From Symsagittifera roscoffensis (taxonomy: Eukaryota; Xenacoelomorpha; Acoela; Convolutidae): DNA of 64,000 nucleotides. The stretch spans positions 18,822,660 to 18,886,659 of the forward strand of contig NC_087069.1 in assembly GCF_963678635.1 (NCBI RefSeq), read 5' to 3'. The notes beneath the pieces are model-generated. The model was not told the origin of the DNA, did not search any database, and worked only from the letters and a program-made list of their open reading frames with translations. This document shows positions 23,086-33,300 of this stretch, one piece after another (position 1 is the stretch's first letter; each line of letters begins with the position of its first letter). Position numbers and translations under genes: made by a program.

Positions 23086-23531
23086 TGTAACATTCGCACG
23101 GAAGTACTTATCGACGGAAAATAAAGCTAAGCTCTAAAACGACTGGCTAGCGTCTAAACACAGCTCTACATGCTTTTCACCGTCTCTGCCAAAGCCAGTT
23201 CTTTTGGTGCTCTTTCTAACATCAGGTCGACAAAAAAAACATCAGGTTCCAGAGTATTTTGTTCCAGTGTAAACTGGCTTGCTTTCATATTCACATATCA
23301 TAGCGACAAAAAAAAACGTTACTCTTTCCGGCTTCGATCAGAACGCTCTAATTAACTGAATAACATGCAAAAATAGTGAGCTCATGGCTGGGTTTCAGTA
23401 TCCCCAGACCACGAGTTCACTCCTAAAAACAGGGCTTCTACTTATTTATTATATTACTATTGTATTTATTCAGTAGATAAAAATCATCATCTCCATCGAA
23501 GATGGATCAACCCTTTCCCTCAACTCCTAGC
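23086..23531 (-). mobile_element. Inverted partial LTR, family A relative (fossil)
   Basis: The reverse complement matches roughly the last 360-400 bases of the element A LTR, beginning at its terminal TGTAACATTCG. It is more diverged than the LTR pair of element A itself, so it is an older, partial insertion. It ends 45 bases before element A. Confidence 0.8.
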
Positions 23532-23576
23532 TTTTCATAATCTGAAAACGGAATTGGATGTTATTAATTCAATTCA

Positions 23577-24490
23577 TGTGACATTCGACCAGAATGGACA
23601 AAATGCAATCTCTGCAGACTTCGAAATTTTAGCAGTGAACCTTCCGAGTTAATGATTTTGAAGGATTAACGACGTTATTCGGATGATTAGCAGAACGGGG
23701 AAGGTCAGGATATTCTCGTATTTTAAAATTTTAAATTTTCGAAGTGATGACGTAACATTTCTGAGAAACGTCAGAAACGGCCATTTTAGCAAAAAGAACT
23801 AAGAAGAACAGAACAACTTTATCTGTGATTGCGAACAGAACGGAAATCGAAATTAAAGAAAACGACAACGAATTACAGAGAACGTTCCGAGTTGCAACTA
23901 TTGTGCTGCTACAATAGTTCCAAGGCCGTTGCGAACAACGGTGAAGGGTGAAAACCAGCCTTCCGTGTTATCGTGAAATCGAACTTAAGGAGCTTGATTC
24001 AGTGGATTCACAAATCCGGAAGGGTTTCGGAACTGAAACTTTTAACCTGTTATATGAACTTTTAGCATCCTGTCATGTCCTGACTTGAATTTAACTGATA
24101 TTTGGATTAGTTTTGACAAGGATGAGGTGCTAGGAGTTGGGGGAAAGGGTTGATCCATCTTCGATGGAGATGATGATTTTTATCTACTGAACAAAAACAA
24201 TAGTAATATAATAAGTAGTAACCCTGTTTTTAGGAGTGACCTCGTGGTCTGGGGATACTGAGACCCAGCCATGAGCTCACTATTTCTGCATGTAATCTAG
24301 TTAATTTGAGTGTTTTGACCGAAGCCGAAAGCAGTAACGTTTTGTCGACCCGATGTTAGAAAGACCACCGAAAAGTACTGGCTTGGTAGAGACGGTGAAA
24401 AGCATGCAAAGCTCTGTTTAGATGTTAGCCAGTCGTCTTAAGACTTAGTTTTGTCTTCCGTCGATATGTATCTTCCGGGCGAATGTTACA
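23577..24490 (+). repeat. Element A 5' LTR
   Basis: 914 bases, near-identical to 61732-62645. It contains a short hairpin TCCATC-TTC-GATGGA at 24154-24168 in the position where family B has its longer hairpin. Confidence 0.93.
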
Positions 24491-24502
24491 TAGATGTTTT
24501 TA

Positions 24503-24518
24503 TGGCACTCCTGGGTGT
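24503..24518 (+). promoter_or_regulatory. Element A primer-binding site
   Basis: TGGCACTCCTGGGTG begins 12 bases after the LTR. It matches the family B site at all but one position and has the TGG start expected for pairing with the CCA end of a tRNA. Confidence 0.65.
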
Positions 24519-24524
24519 TATTCT

Positions 24525-25393
24525 TGTGCCAGTCGGTCATATTTGGAAGTTTGACCTTGAGAAGAGCAGAAAACACTTGATTTTGGAGTGAAATTTAATT
24601 TTTCAAAATTTCGAATGGAACCTGTCATGCACGATTTTCTCGCGAGAACTGAAAATCAGAAAAAGGGATCAGAACAATTTCAGAACAATTGCGGGAAAGT
24701 TGTCAGATAAAAACGAGTGTGAAATTGCAATTCGCAATTTCCATCATAGTGAACAAGAGTAGAGCTGTCCTATCTGAAATAGAAGACAGAGTGTTCCCGA
24801 GAGAACAATTATTCGAACTGGACCAGAGTGAACCTTCGACGGAAAGGTGGACAGCTTGAGTGTCCCAATGGTCCACATAAAACTGCAGTCTAGAGTAAAA
24901 ACTTGTTCTTGTTGTTAAAACTGACTGACATTAAACTTATCTTAGTTACTTTATTGATTCTTGAGTTGTTTACCGACTTATTTACTTCCTGGTTCTTGAG
25001 CGTGCTACAATGTGAGTACTTAATTTAAATTCTAGAGTGTGTTTTATGATTGTTATGTTGAGGTAAGGCGAGTTTTAGGTTGATCCATCTGAAATGGATC
25101 AAAGTTCCACTGTCTAATAAAAAAGCAACTTAACGGATTGTTCCAACCCGGTTTTTAACGGCGTTCATGTATTTTGGGTATTTTGAGACCTAAGTATGGG
25201 GACGTTCTTAATTCTAGAGTGGGGGGATATTTTGGTAGTAGCCTTAAGCAGTAGCGGGTCGTAGTCTCATGTCACAAGCGAACCGAATTGGCTCCGACTG
25301 ATTTGAGGTGGAAAAACACAAGAGATAGTGTCCCTGACTCCCGAGCCAATAGTTATAGGGCCTCATGTGTGACTGTAGTAGACGAATGTTACA
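24525..25393 (+). repeat. Element B 5' LTR
   Basis: TGTGCC...TTACA, near-identical to 39576-40459. It includes a splice-donor-like GAG/GTAAGG near 25060, a strong hairpin at 25080-25102 and AATAAA at 25116. Confidence 0.93.
25080..25121 (+). promoter_or_regulatory. LTR hairpin followed by poly(A) signal
   Basis: TTGATCCAT-CTGAA-ATGGATCAA is a perfect 9-base-pair stem with a 5-base loop, followed 13 bases later by AATAAA. The same unit is in the 3' LTR at 40131-40172. This probably marks the R region and its 3' end formation. Confidence 0.6.
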
Positions 25394-25404
25394 TAGTGTT
25401 TTTA

Positions 25405-25420
25405 TGGCGCTCCTGGGTGT
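25405..25420 (+). promoter_or_regulatory. Element B primer-binding site
   Basis: TGGCGCTCCTGGGTG starts 11 bases after the LTR. The predicted primer tRNA would end CACCCAGGAGCGCCA. I could not assign the tRNA. Confidence 0.65.
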
Positions 25421-27868
25421 TTACGACATCAAGACTACGGAGTCGAACCCACTTGAGACAGCTTCGGGCTGAATGCCCATTCTAGAGTACCGGCGGTACG
25501 GTTCGACAGGAACGTGCAAACCTTCCGGTTGTACCGTGATAGCTTTTTAAGAAAACTCGAGAAAATTTCCTGGTACGCTTTCCGAACGAGGCTTAGCTAA
25601 CCGAGTAAAGGGGGGCAACTAGGGGGACAAAAACACGAGCAAAAAGACAAAAAGCAAAAAAAAAACCAAAAAAGAATAGAAAAAGGAACAAAAACCATAA
25701 AACGAAAAAAGACAGTGACTTTGACACCAGATTAGTTGGATCAAACCTTTATATTAATTAAATAGTATACCCATACTGTTTTACAAGTTCGATCGTTTCG
25801 ATCAACCTAGCAATTTAAACCAGTAAACTGAATAAAGTGCCCGAAGTGGGGCGTTGTCAAGGGTTTTCAGATAGCTTGGAACTTAGCTGAACCAATAGGA
25901 GACTTGACTGGAAGAGGTGACCAGCCGAGTGGGAAAGTGGTTCAGGGACACTTGGCTGAACCAATAGGAGACTGGACTGGAACAGGTGACCAGTCGAGTG
26001 GGAAAGCAGCCAAGAAGGATTTGGCAATTCTCGAGTTCTCAAGTTGGGCAGAACGGGTATCGTTAGAATCCACATTACATTATAGGAGATAAGTGTAAAA
26101 TTGGATAAGCGAAATCCCCCAGTTTTGAGGAACGTTTTTACTTGAGCAGGCCTGGAAACAGGTCTACGGTTTTCTCTTGAGAGGTTTAGCACCCGGCGCT
26201 TAAAGTAATTTTTAGGCTTAAGAAGGGGGGCTAGAAAGGGGGGAGGTTAGAACGGGGACTGGTTAGGCTAGAGGTTGGCGGTTGTAAATTGCAAAAAGGG
26301 GGAAATTAGAGTAACTAATTAGTCGACATCGTTGACTTAGTTACATTAGAAATTAACACGCGTTGGTAATATTAGGTGGAGATCCAAAATCCAACTCGAG
26401 TTAAGGCTGGTACGCTGGTTGGTTTGGTAGGGGGGACCGGATATAGACAGCTTTTGTGATACCCCATAAGATCACTAGTGGGGGGAGGAGAACGCGTGGC
26501 AATTAGGTACCAGACATTTTTTTTAGACGAAAGGTAGACATTGGTCACCTTTAAATTTTAGGTGGGCTCATTTTTCTGTTTTTATTACTTTTCTTACTTA
26601 AAATTTTTGTTGCATTTTATTGAGGATTTGTGTTTGGTTTTATACGAACAGGTGATCACAAGATACCTGCGCACCTACATTGAAATAGAAACAACCAAAA
26701 AGAAGAAGGGGGTCAGCATTTGGCTTTTAAGAGAGGGTTTTTGGGGAAATTTTACTAGAGCTTGAGTGGTGGTACAAGGTACGGTGGTTCAAGAAGACCC
26801 TACAACGAGGAAGACACTCCGTGACGAGTATTGGGACAAGACCGAAGAAGTCTTGGGACAGAGCAGTCTTGGGATAGTGGTCTTGGGACAGGGTCTTGGG
26901 ACAGTGGTCTTGGGACAGGGTCTTGGGACAGTGGTCTTGGGACAGGGTCTTGGGACAGTGGTCTTGGGACAGTGGTCTTGGGACAGGGTCTTGGGACAGG
27001 GTCTTGGGACAGTGGTCTTGGGACAGGGTCTTGGGACAGTGGTCTTGGGACAGTGGTCTTGGGACAGGGTCTTGGGACAGGGTCTTGGGACAGGGTCTTG
27101 GGACAGGGTCTTGGGACAGGGTCTTGGGACAGTGGTCTTGGGACAGGGTCTTGGGACAGGGGTCTTGGGACAGTGGTCTTGGGACAGGGTCTTGGGACAG
27201 TGGTCTTGGGACAGTCTTGGGACAGTGGTCTTGGGACACTAGTCTTGGGACACTAGTCTTGGGACACCAGCCTTGGGACACTGGTCTTGGGACACTACCC
27301 TTGGGACACTAGTCTTGGGATACCAGCCTTGGGACACTGGTCTTGGGACACTACCCTTGGGACACTAGTCTTGGGACAGTAGTCTTGGGACACTAGCCTT
27401 GGGACACTAGTCTTGGGACAGTAGTCTTGGGACACTGGTCTTGGGACACTACCCTTGGGACAGTAGTCTTGGGACACTAGCCTTGGGACACTAGCCTTGG
27501 GACAGTAGTCTTGGGACACTAGCCTTGGGACACTGGTCTTGGGACAGTAGTCTTGGGACAGTGGTCTTGGTACAAGGGTCTTAGGACACTAACGGAGAGT
27601 ACTGTGATAGTGACGAATAGTCTTGGGACGGTATAGAAATTGAAGTCAAATTACAACAAGTGCGTTTTAAGACAGAATAAGACAAATCGAAATAGGTAGG
27701 GTTAAGACCAAATTAAGGAAAATTTTTCGGAGGTTTTAGAAAGAGAATTGGATAAGGTTTTTAACACGTTATACAGAATTTGTTACCACAAAAAATATTT
27801 TTTTTACCCTTAGAATAGAATCGTGTATATAATAAAATTGTAAATAGAAGCAGTTGTAAATAGAAATA
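25421..27868 (+). other. Element B leader
   Basis: About 2.4 kb of non-coding RNA leader. It holds a 69-base tandem pair (25886-25954 and 25955-26016, starting GCTGAACCAATAGGAGAC) and the minisatellite at 26852-27631. A relative of the 69-base unit recurs in the partial element at the right end of the window. Confidence 0.7.
26852..27631 (+). repeat. Minisatellite, unit GTCTTGGGACAG(T)G
   Basis: About 50 head-to-tail units of 13-14 bases. The left part is mostly GTCTTGGGACAGG or GTCTTGGGACAGTG; the right part is GYCTTGGGACACTA/G. All six frames are open over long stretches only because of the repeat; I do not call a protein. Confidence 0.92.
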
Positions 27869-30346
27869 ATGAGGCGGAGTAGGGTACCGGTGCTCGAAAA
27901 AAGGTCAAGTGGATCAAACACGAAATATAATTCATCGCTGCGCGGAACGACATCAACGGGCCCAAAGATAACGAAGACGAACTTTTCAGTTAACATGGTC
28001 AGCACAAGGAGTACAGCGGAGAACAGGGCGAAAGAGGGCACGGAAGGGGAGCGAGTAGAACCCACCATCGAGATTGATCTAGAGACACCCGATCAAAGTG
28101 TGGATGAAACAAGGAAGATGGCGACAGAGTCAACTCCAATGCCCAATGCAGAGGAACCGAACCAGAAACCCATAGAGTTCTCACCGATAGATGACGCGGA
28201 AGATGCAATAGGCAACACCGAAGAAACGGTGAAAGAAGACTCTCAAGTAAAGAGGACATCTTTTACGGAAAAATTGGGAATAATGTTCGGAATAAAAACA
28301 AAAGAAAACGTGACTGAAGAACCAAAAGCAGAAAGAGCACGAACGTTTGGGACAGTGAGCACGAAGACCTCAGAAGCCAATCCAAGAGAGGAACAAGCTA
28401 AAGCAGAGGCTACGGCCGAAGAGAGACCGACAGCTGACCATGAAGAGACTAACATTGAGCTGGGTGACTTGTTGGCGAAATTAAATCAGATTGACAAAAG
28501 ACTTCAGCACAGTGAAGAAGACAGAGAGGTGATAAAAAAGGAGATAAGATACAACAAGCACGAGTATCTAGACAGTTATTTTAACCTAGCTAAGGCAACA
28601 GATGAGAGACTCAAGGAAATGTCAGATAAGGTAGAAGCCACCAATGAAGAACGAGAAAAGAACATCAAAACAGACATGCAACAGTTGAAGAACCGATATG
28701 ATGATGTCAACAGCCAATTAGGGAGCCTGGAAAGGAGAATGGACACAATGAGCAGGAGTCAAGCCGAGAGTTCGTGTGAAATACAGGCAAAGTTGGATGC
28801 AATCTTGAGAGGTTCTACTCCACAAGAAAGACCGGCAGCGGATCGTACGCAAGGCACCAGAGTTGACTTTGCAGAACCACAAAGGAACAAACGACAATCG
28901 ACACCGTTGCCCTTAACCAGGGATGCGATAAGCATAGCACCAACAGCTGCGAAAACAATAATGAAGAATGGAACGTCGAATACAACGACCGCTCCGGGAG
29001 ATTCAACAGCTAACAGCAACACAGGACCGGATGCTATGACATGGGCCAGCACTTGGGAGATGATGAACAGGAATCTAGAGGCCTTCGCCACGAGGAACAC
29101 TGACTCGAGCGACAGGAGAGAGGGAAAATCAAGAAAGACATTCAAGAAGCCAAAAGAATTCAAGGACGACTCCGATGGATGCATTGACACTTGGGTGGAA
29201 GTGATGAGATTACATCTAGAACAAGATAACTTGAGTGACGAAAGACAAGCATGTACAGCCATACTGAGCAACTTGGAAGGAACGGCATTAAAATGCGTGG
29301 TCGCAAAGAAGGAGGAAGAACGCGACACCGCGGACAAGATCTTCGAGATATTGCTGAATCGATTCGGGTCAGGCATGAAGGGTCACCAAGCGATGATGCG
29401 ATTTGAAAAGAGAAGGCAGAGGGACGACGAGTCAATAGATCGGTTCCTAGATGACCTCGAGAGCTTGAGAAGGAGGAGTGACCCAGAGGAGTCGACAAAT
29501 AGACGGAACTTTAGCATTGCCTCGAAGTTCATCGATGGGGTGAAAAGTGATGACTTAAGGACAATGTTAGCAACATACTACACATTGTCGAAGGACAGCG
29601 CACCCACCCCAGAAGAAATGAGACAGAAATCAAGAGAATACATGCTGATGAAACCTAAGAAGTACTCATATTCTGAAAACAGGAACACGCAAGGGGGAAG
29701 CCAACCCCAGAGGTCATCATGGTACAAACCTAGAGATGATATGGACAAGCGCAGATCATGCGCGAACTGCGGGTCAGCGGATCATCATGTGGCTGACTGC
29801 ACAACGTACAAACAAGGCATGAAGAGCCTAGGTTATGCACCGGATGAAGAGGATATGAGCCAGATGGAGGAACACGAGTACTATAATGGCTTAATCATCA
29901 AGATAGGCGCCAGATGCTTCTTCTGTAACCAGGAGGGGCACTTCAGAATGGATTGTCCCTTGTTCTGGGAAGCGGTCAAGGACCAGAATCACCCCAAACA
30001 TAAGTTGGCATTAGCGGCGGTGCAGAATCAGCGGAACAGGCAAAACGAGTTTGAATCTAGGAACTTGGGGGCACCAAACACCGAATTGCCGACGAAGACA
30101 GTGAAAGCTGTTACACATGTTAGCGGTGCGTTAGAATCCGCGGCCGGAAGCTCTCTAGAGATAAATTATGAGAAAGCGGCGACGGAAGCAATTGCCAAAG
30201 TGAAACAAGATCTGGCTGCGAAAGAAATAGAGCAACGACTAAAGTTGGAGATCGAAAGACAGAATTTTAACGAAGCATTAACCGGATCGAACTCAATACC
30301 AGAGGCTAGAACGGGCTCAATGAAGACGGGAATTGTAACACCGTGA
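27869..30346 (+). CDS. Element B Gag polyprotein (fossil element)
   Basis: 825 residues from ATG 27869, with an alternative ATG at 27995. A highly charged N-terminal part with coiled-coil character is followed by a Ty3/Gypsy-type capsid region (around F-K-D-D-S-D-G-C-I-D-T-W and the helical segments after it). Two zinc knuckles follow: C-A-N-C-G-S-A-D-H-H-V-A-D-C (near 29758-29802) and C-F-F-C-N-Q-E-G-H-F-R-M-D-C (near 29914-29957). In the family Gag forms the particle and binds the RNA. The pol frame starts where gag stops and is in a different frame, a layout usual for the group. Confidence 0.88.
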   Translation: MRRSRVPVLEKRSSGSNTKYNSSLRGTTSTGPKITKTNFSVNMVSTRSTAENRAKEGTEGERVEPTIEIDLETPDQSVDETRKMATESTPMPNAEEPNQKPIEFSPIDDAEDAIGNTEETVKEDSQVKRTSFTEKLGIMFGIKTKENVTEEPKAERARTFGTVSTKTSEANPREEQAKAEATAEERPTADHEETNIELGDLLAKLNQIDKRLQHSEEDREVIKKEIRYNKHEYLDSYFNLAKATDERLKEMSDKVEATNEEREKNIKTDMQQLKNRYDDVNSQLGSLERRMDTMSRSQAESSCEIQAKLDAILRGSTPQERPAADRTQGTRVDFAEPQRNKRQSTPLPLTRDAISIAPTAAKTIMKNGTSNTTTAPGDSTANSNTGPDAMTWASTWEMMNRNLEAFATRNTDSSDRREGKSRKTFKKPKEFKDDSDGCIDTWVEVMRLHLEQDNLSDERQACTAILSNLEGTALKCVVAKKEEERDTADKIFEILLNRFGSGMKGHQAMMRFEKRRQRDDESIDRFLDDLESLRRRSDPEESTNRRNFSIASKFIDGVKSDDLRTMLATYYTLSKDSAPTPEEMRQKSREYMLMKPKKYSYSENRNTQGGSQPQRSSWYKPRDDMDKRRSCANCGSADHHVADCTTYKQGMKSLGYAPDEEDMSQMEEHEYYNGLIIKIGARCFFCNQEGHFRMDCPLFWEAVKDQNHPKHKLALAAVQNQRNRQNEFESRNLGAPNTELPTKTVKAVTHVSGALESAAGSSLEINYEKAATEAIAKVKQDLAAKEIEQRLKLEIERQNFNEALTGSNSIPEARTGSMKTGIVTP

Positions 30347-30348
30347 AA

Positions 30349-33300
30349 ATGGTGACAGGTAAACCTTTTGGAATATCGAAAATCGGAGCAAGAATAATGT
30401 CGATAATCACAGTGGGCGGACACGAGGTAACCAGAAACTTGAGCGAGCCGAGCGACCAGACGATAATGCACATTGACGTGTATGCAGACTACTTGAGTGG
30501 AATAAGTCCACAAACGACTTCTAGAGCGCTCAGGGCACTACTCACGAGAGGGGGCAGCAAATCGGTACGTGTTGATAATAGGTACACTGAAGCTTATGGT
30601 CCACACGAGGTCATGCTAAATATAGATGGAATCAACATCTATACCAAGACGATGATAACATGCGACGAAGACCTAATTGGACAAATCTATGTAGGGAAAG
30701 AAGAATTGAAAGTAAGATCGATCGGACACTGTGCCATGCTTGAAGAAGATGCAATGCACATCGGGACGGAAGCAGACGTGACAGGGCACGTGCTAGACAT
30801 AAATGGCAAAAAGACTCAGTTGCGTGGATTACTTGACACGGGAGCAGTCTTGAGCGTCATACCAATCGAAACATGGGAAAAGATGGGCTTTGACAAAGGT
30901 GACTTGATAGACTCGAGAATACGGCTGTCAGCTGCAAACAAAGGGGCCCTACGGGTGCTGGGCAGGACGCCGATAATAGCCCTCAATTTGGGGGAACGTA
31001 ACCTGTGGATGAGCTTCATCGTGGTAGAAAACCTAGATGAATCTGACCAATTCATTTTGGGCAGAGACTTCATCAGGAATTTCGACGTAACGATTGATCT
31101 AAATAATGCAATGTTCAGGATACGGAACCCGGATAGGAGGTACGCAATCAAACCGGTAAATTTAATAATGGCGAATGAAAACAAAGCACCGGTATTCTTG
31201 AGTAGGAGAGTGAGGTTAAAAGCTAATGAAGCGGCAATCGTAAGCTTGAGGATGAAAAATTATAATGAACTAAGTGACAACAAGCAAGTGTGTATAGTTC
31301 CGAATCCCAATAGTCAAAGCGCTGCTGTTTTAGGAAGATCATTTTCGATAACGAAGAGCGGCCTCTGCGTCAGTGTCTTGTTGAATACCCTTGATATACC
31401 GATCACGATACAGAGAGGGAGGAAGCTGGGATATGCTTTACCGGTTAAAACTCGATATGAAACAATTGAAAACTCAAAACAAAATGAAGTTGTTGATTGT
31501 CCCAACCACAGGGACAAAATTTGTATCTTGAGACGATTGCAGAGAATAAAAGATTCTTCAGGTCTTATCAAATCACTTAAGTCAGAAACGGACGATGGGC
31601 TTTCGAGCTGTTCGAACTTTCCAGAGCGACCCACACTAGATGAAATGCAAACTGATAAACCGGTTCTGCCGGAGATTGAACATTTAAGGGGCAAACTGAA
31701 AGATGAACAGCTCGAAGCTATCAAGGACGTACTAGAGCGAAACGAGGAGGTCTTTTCAAGGCATAAGGCGGATATCGGGTGTTGTAATTTTGTTGAACAT
31801 GAAATTGAACTTGAGGAAAACGCGGTACCACACAGGGAGGGGGCGAGTTGCATGACCCCACACAAATCGGACGCGTGTAGAAAAGAAATCGAAACGTTAC
31901 TAGAGTATGACATGATAGAACCATCCAAGTCACCGTGGGCGTGTGGAGTAGTGATGGCCAAAAAGAAAGGCGACCAGTTAAGGTTTTGTTGTGACTTTCG
32001 ATACCTGAACTCCGTCACGGTGAAGGATGCCTATCCCATACCTAGAATTGATGAGAGCCTCTCGAAGTTAGGTGATGCAAAATTTTTTACGACTCTTGAT
32101 TTAGGCTCAGCCTTTTGGCAAGTACCACTAAGGAAGCAGGACAGGGACAAGACAGGGTTTGCCTGCGAGTTGGGTCTGTTTCAATGGAAACGGATGCCGT
32201 TTGGACTTTGCAATGCCACAGCCACGTTTCAGCGGTTGATGGCACACGCGCTAATAGGCGTGACGAAGAAGTACGGCAACCTGGTAATGTGCTACGTGGA
32301 CGACGTGGTAATAGCAACGCCGACACTAGAAGACCACATCGAGAGGCTTGACGAGGTGTTTGCGTGCATGAAAAGATCGGGGCTGAAGTGTAAACCATCA
32401 AAGTGCGAGATACTCAAGGACTCGATTAAATACTTGGGCAGGATGGTAGATAAACATGGTATCAGACCTGACCCAGACGCCGTGGAAGCAGTCCTAACCT
32501 GGAAATCACCGAAGACGGAGCACCAGCTGATGAGCTTCCTGGGTTTCGCCAACTATTATAGAGAATTCATCAAGGGCTATGCGGACAAGGTATACCCGAT
32601 GCAACAACTAATGAGACATAAGGGCAAGAAGTTCATGTGGAACAACGCGGCAGAAGAGTCATTCCAGAGAATAAAGAAAGAGCTATGTGAGGCACCAGTA
32701 CTGGGTATGCCGACAGAGAAGGGGATGTACGTGCTAGACACGGACGCGTCAGTAGTCGCTATTTCTGGGATTCTCCATCAAGAACAAGAATGGAATGGGA
32801 AGACAGTCTTGAGACCAATAGCATACGGGAGCAAGGTCCTAAGTGACACAGAAATGAAGTACGGAGCACCGAAAGCAGAGATGTTCGCGGTGGTCACCTT
32901 TGTCGAAAAATACAGAGCATACCTAGGCAGTGAGCCCTTCAAGCTGCGAGTCGACAACCGAGCACTAAGCTGGCTGAAAACGTATTCAATGGACCAGAGC
33001 TATATTGGGAGGTGGATAGTTCGCTTGGATGGATACAACATGATAATTGAGCACAGAACACGAGATAAACATCAAAATGCTGACAGCTTGAGTAAGAAGA
33101 CGGAGTTCTACGAGAGGCAAGAACAAAGAGAGGCGGACAGACCTGAGATCAAAGACGGCTTCTCCTTCATGGACAAAGAAACGTACGACAGTCTTCCACT
33201 CACGAGATGGCTGGACAAATCAGGCAAACCGATTGAAGATCATCCCGAATTGCCGAAAGAGCCTCTTGAAAAGACCATCTTGAAGAAAAGCAGAGGGATT

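Noticed and set aside
26831-27519. Long overlapping ORFs on both strands encoding Leu-Gly-Gln-Trp-type or Ser-Gln-Asp-Pro-type repeats
   Set aside because: They are by-products of the 13-14 base minisatellite in the element B leader; all frames are open for that reason.
26852-27631. CRISPR-like array
   Set aside because: Units are contiguous with no unique spacers, and the setting is a eukaryotic retroelement leader.
28759-29376. Minus-strand 205-codon ORF across gag
   Set aside because: Shadow of the gag frame with no recognisable composition; similar shadows occur across pol and ORF3-5.
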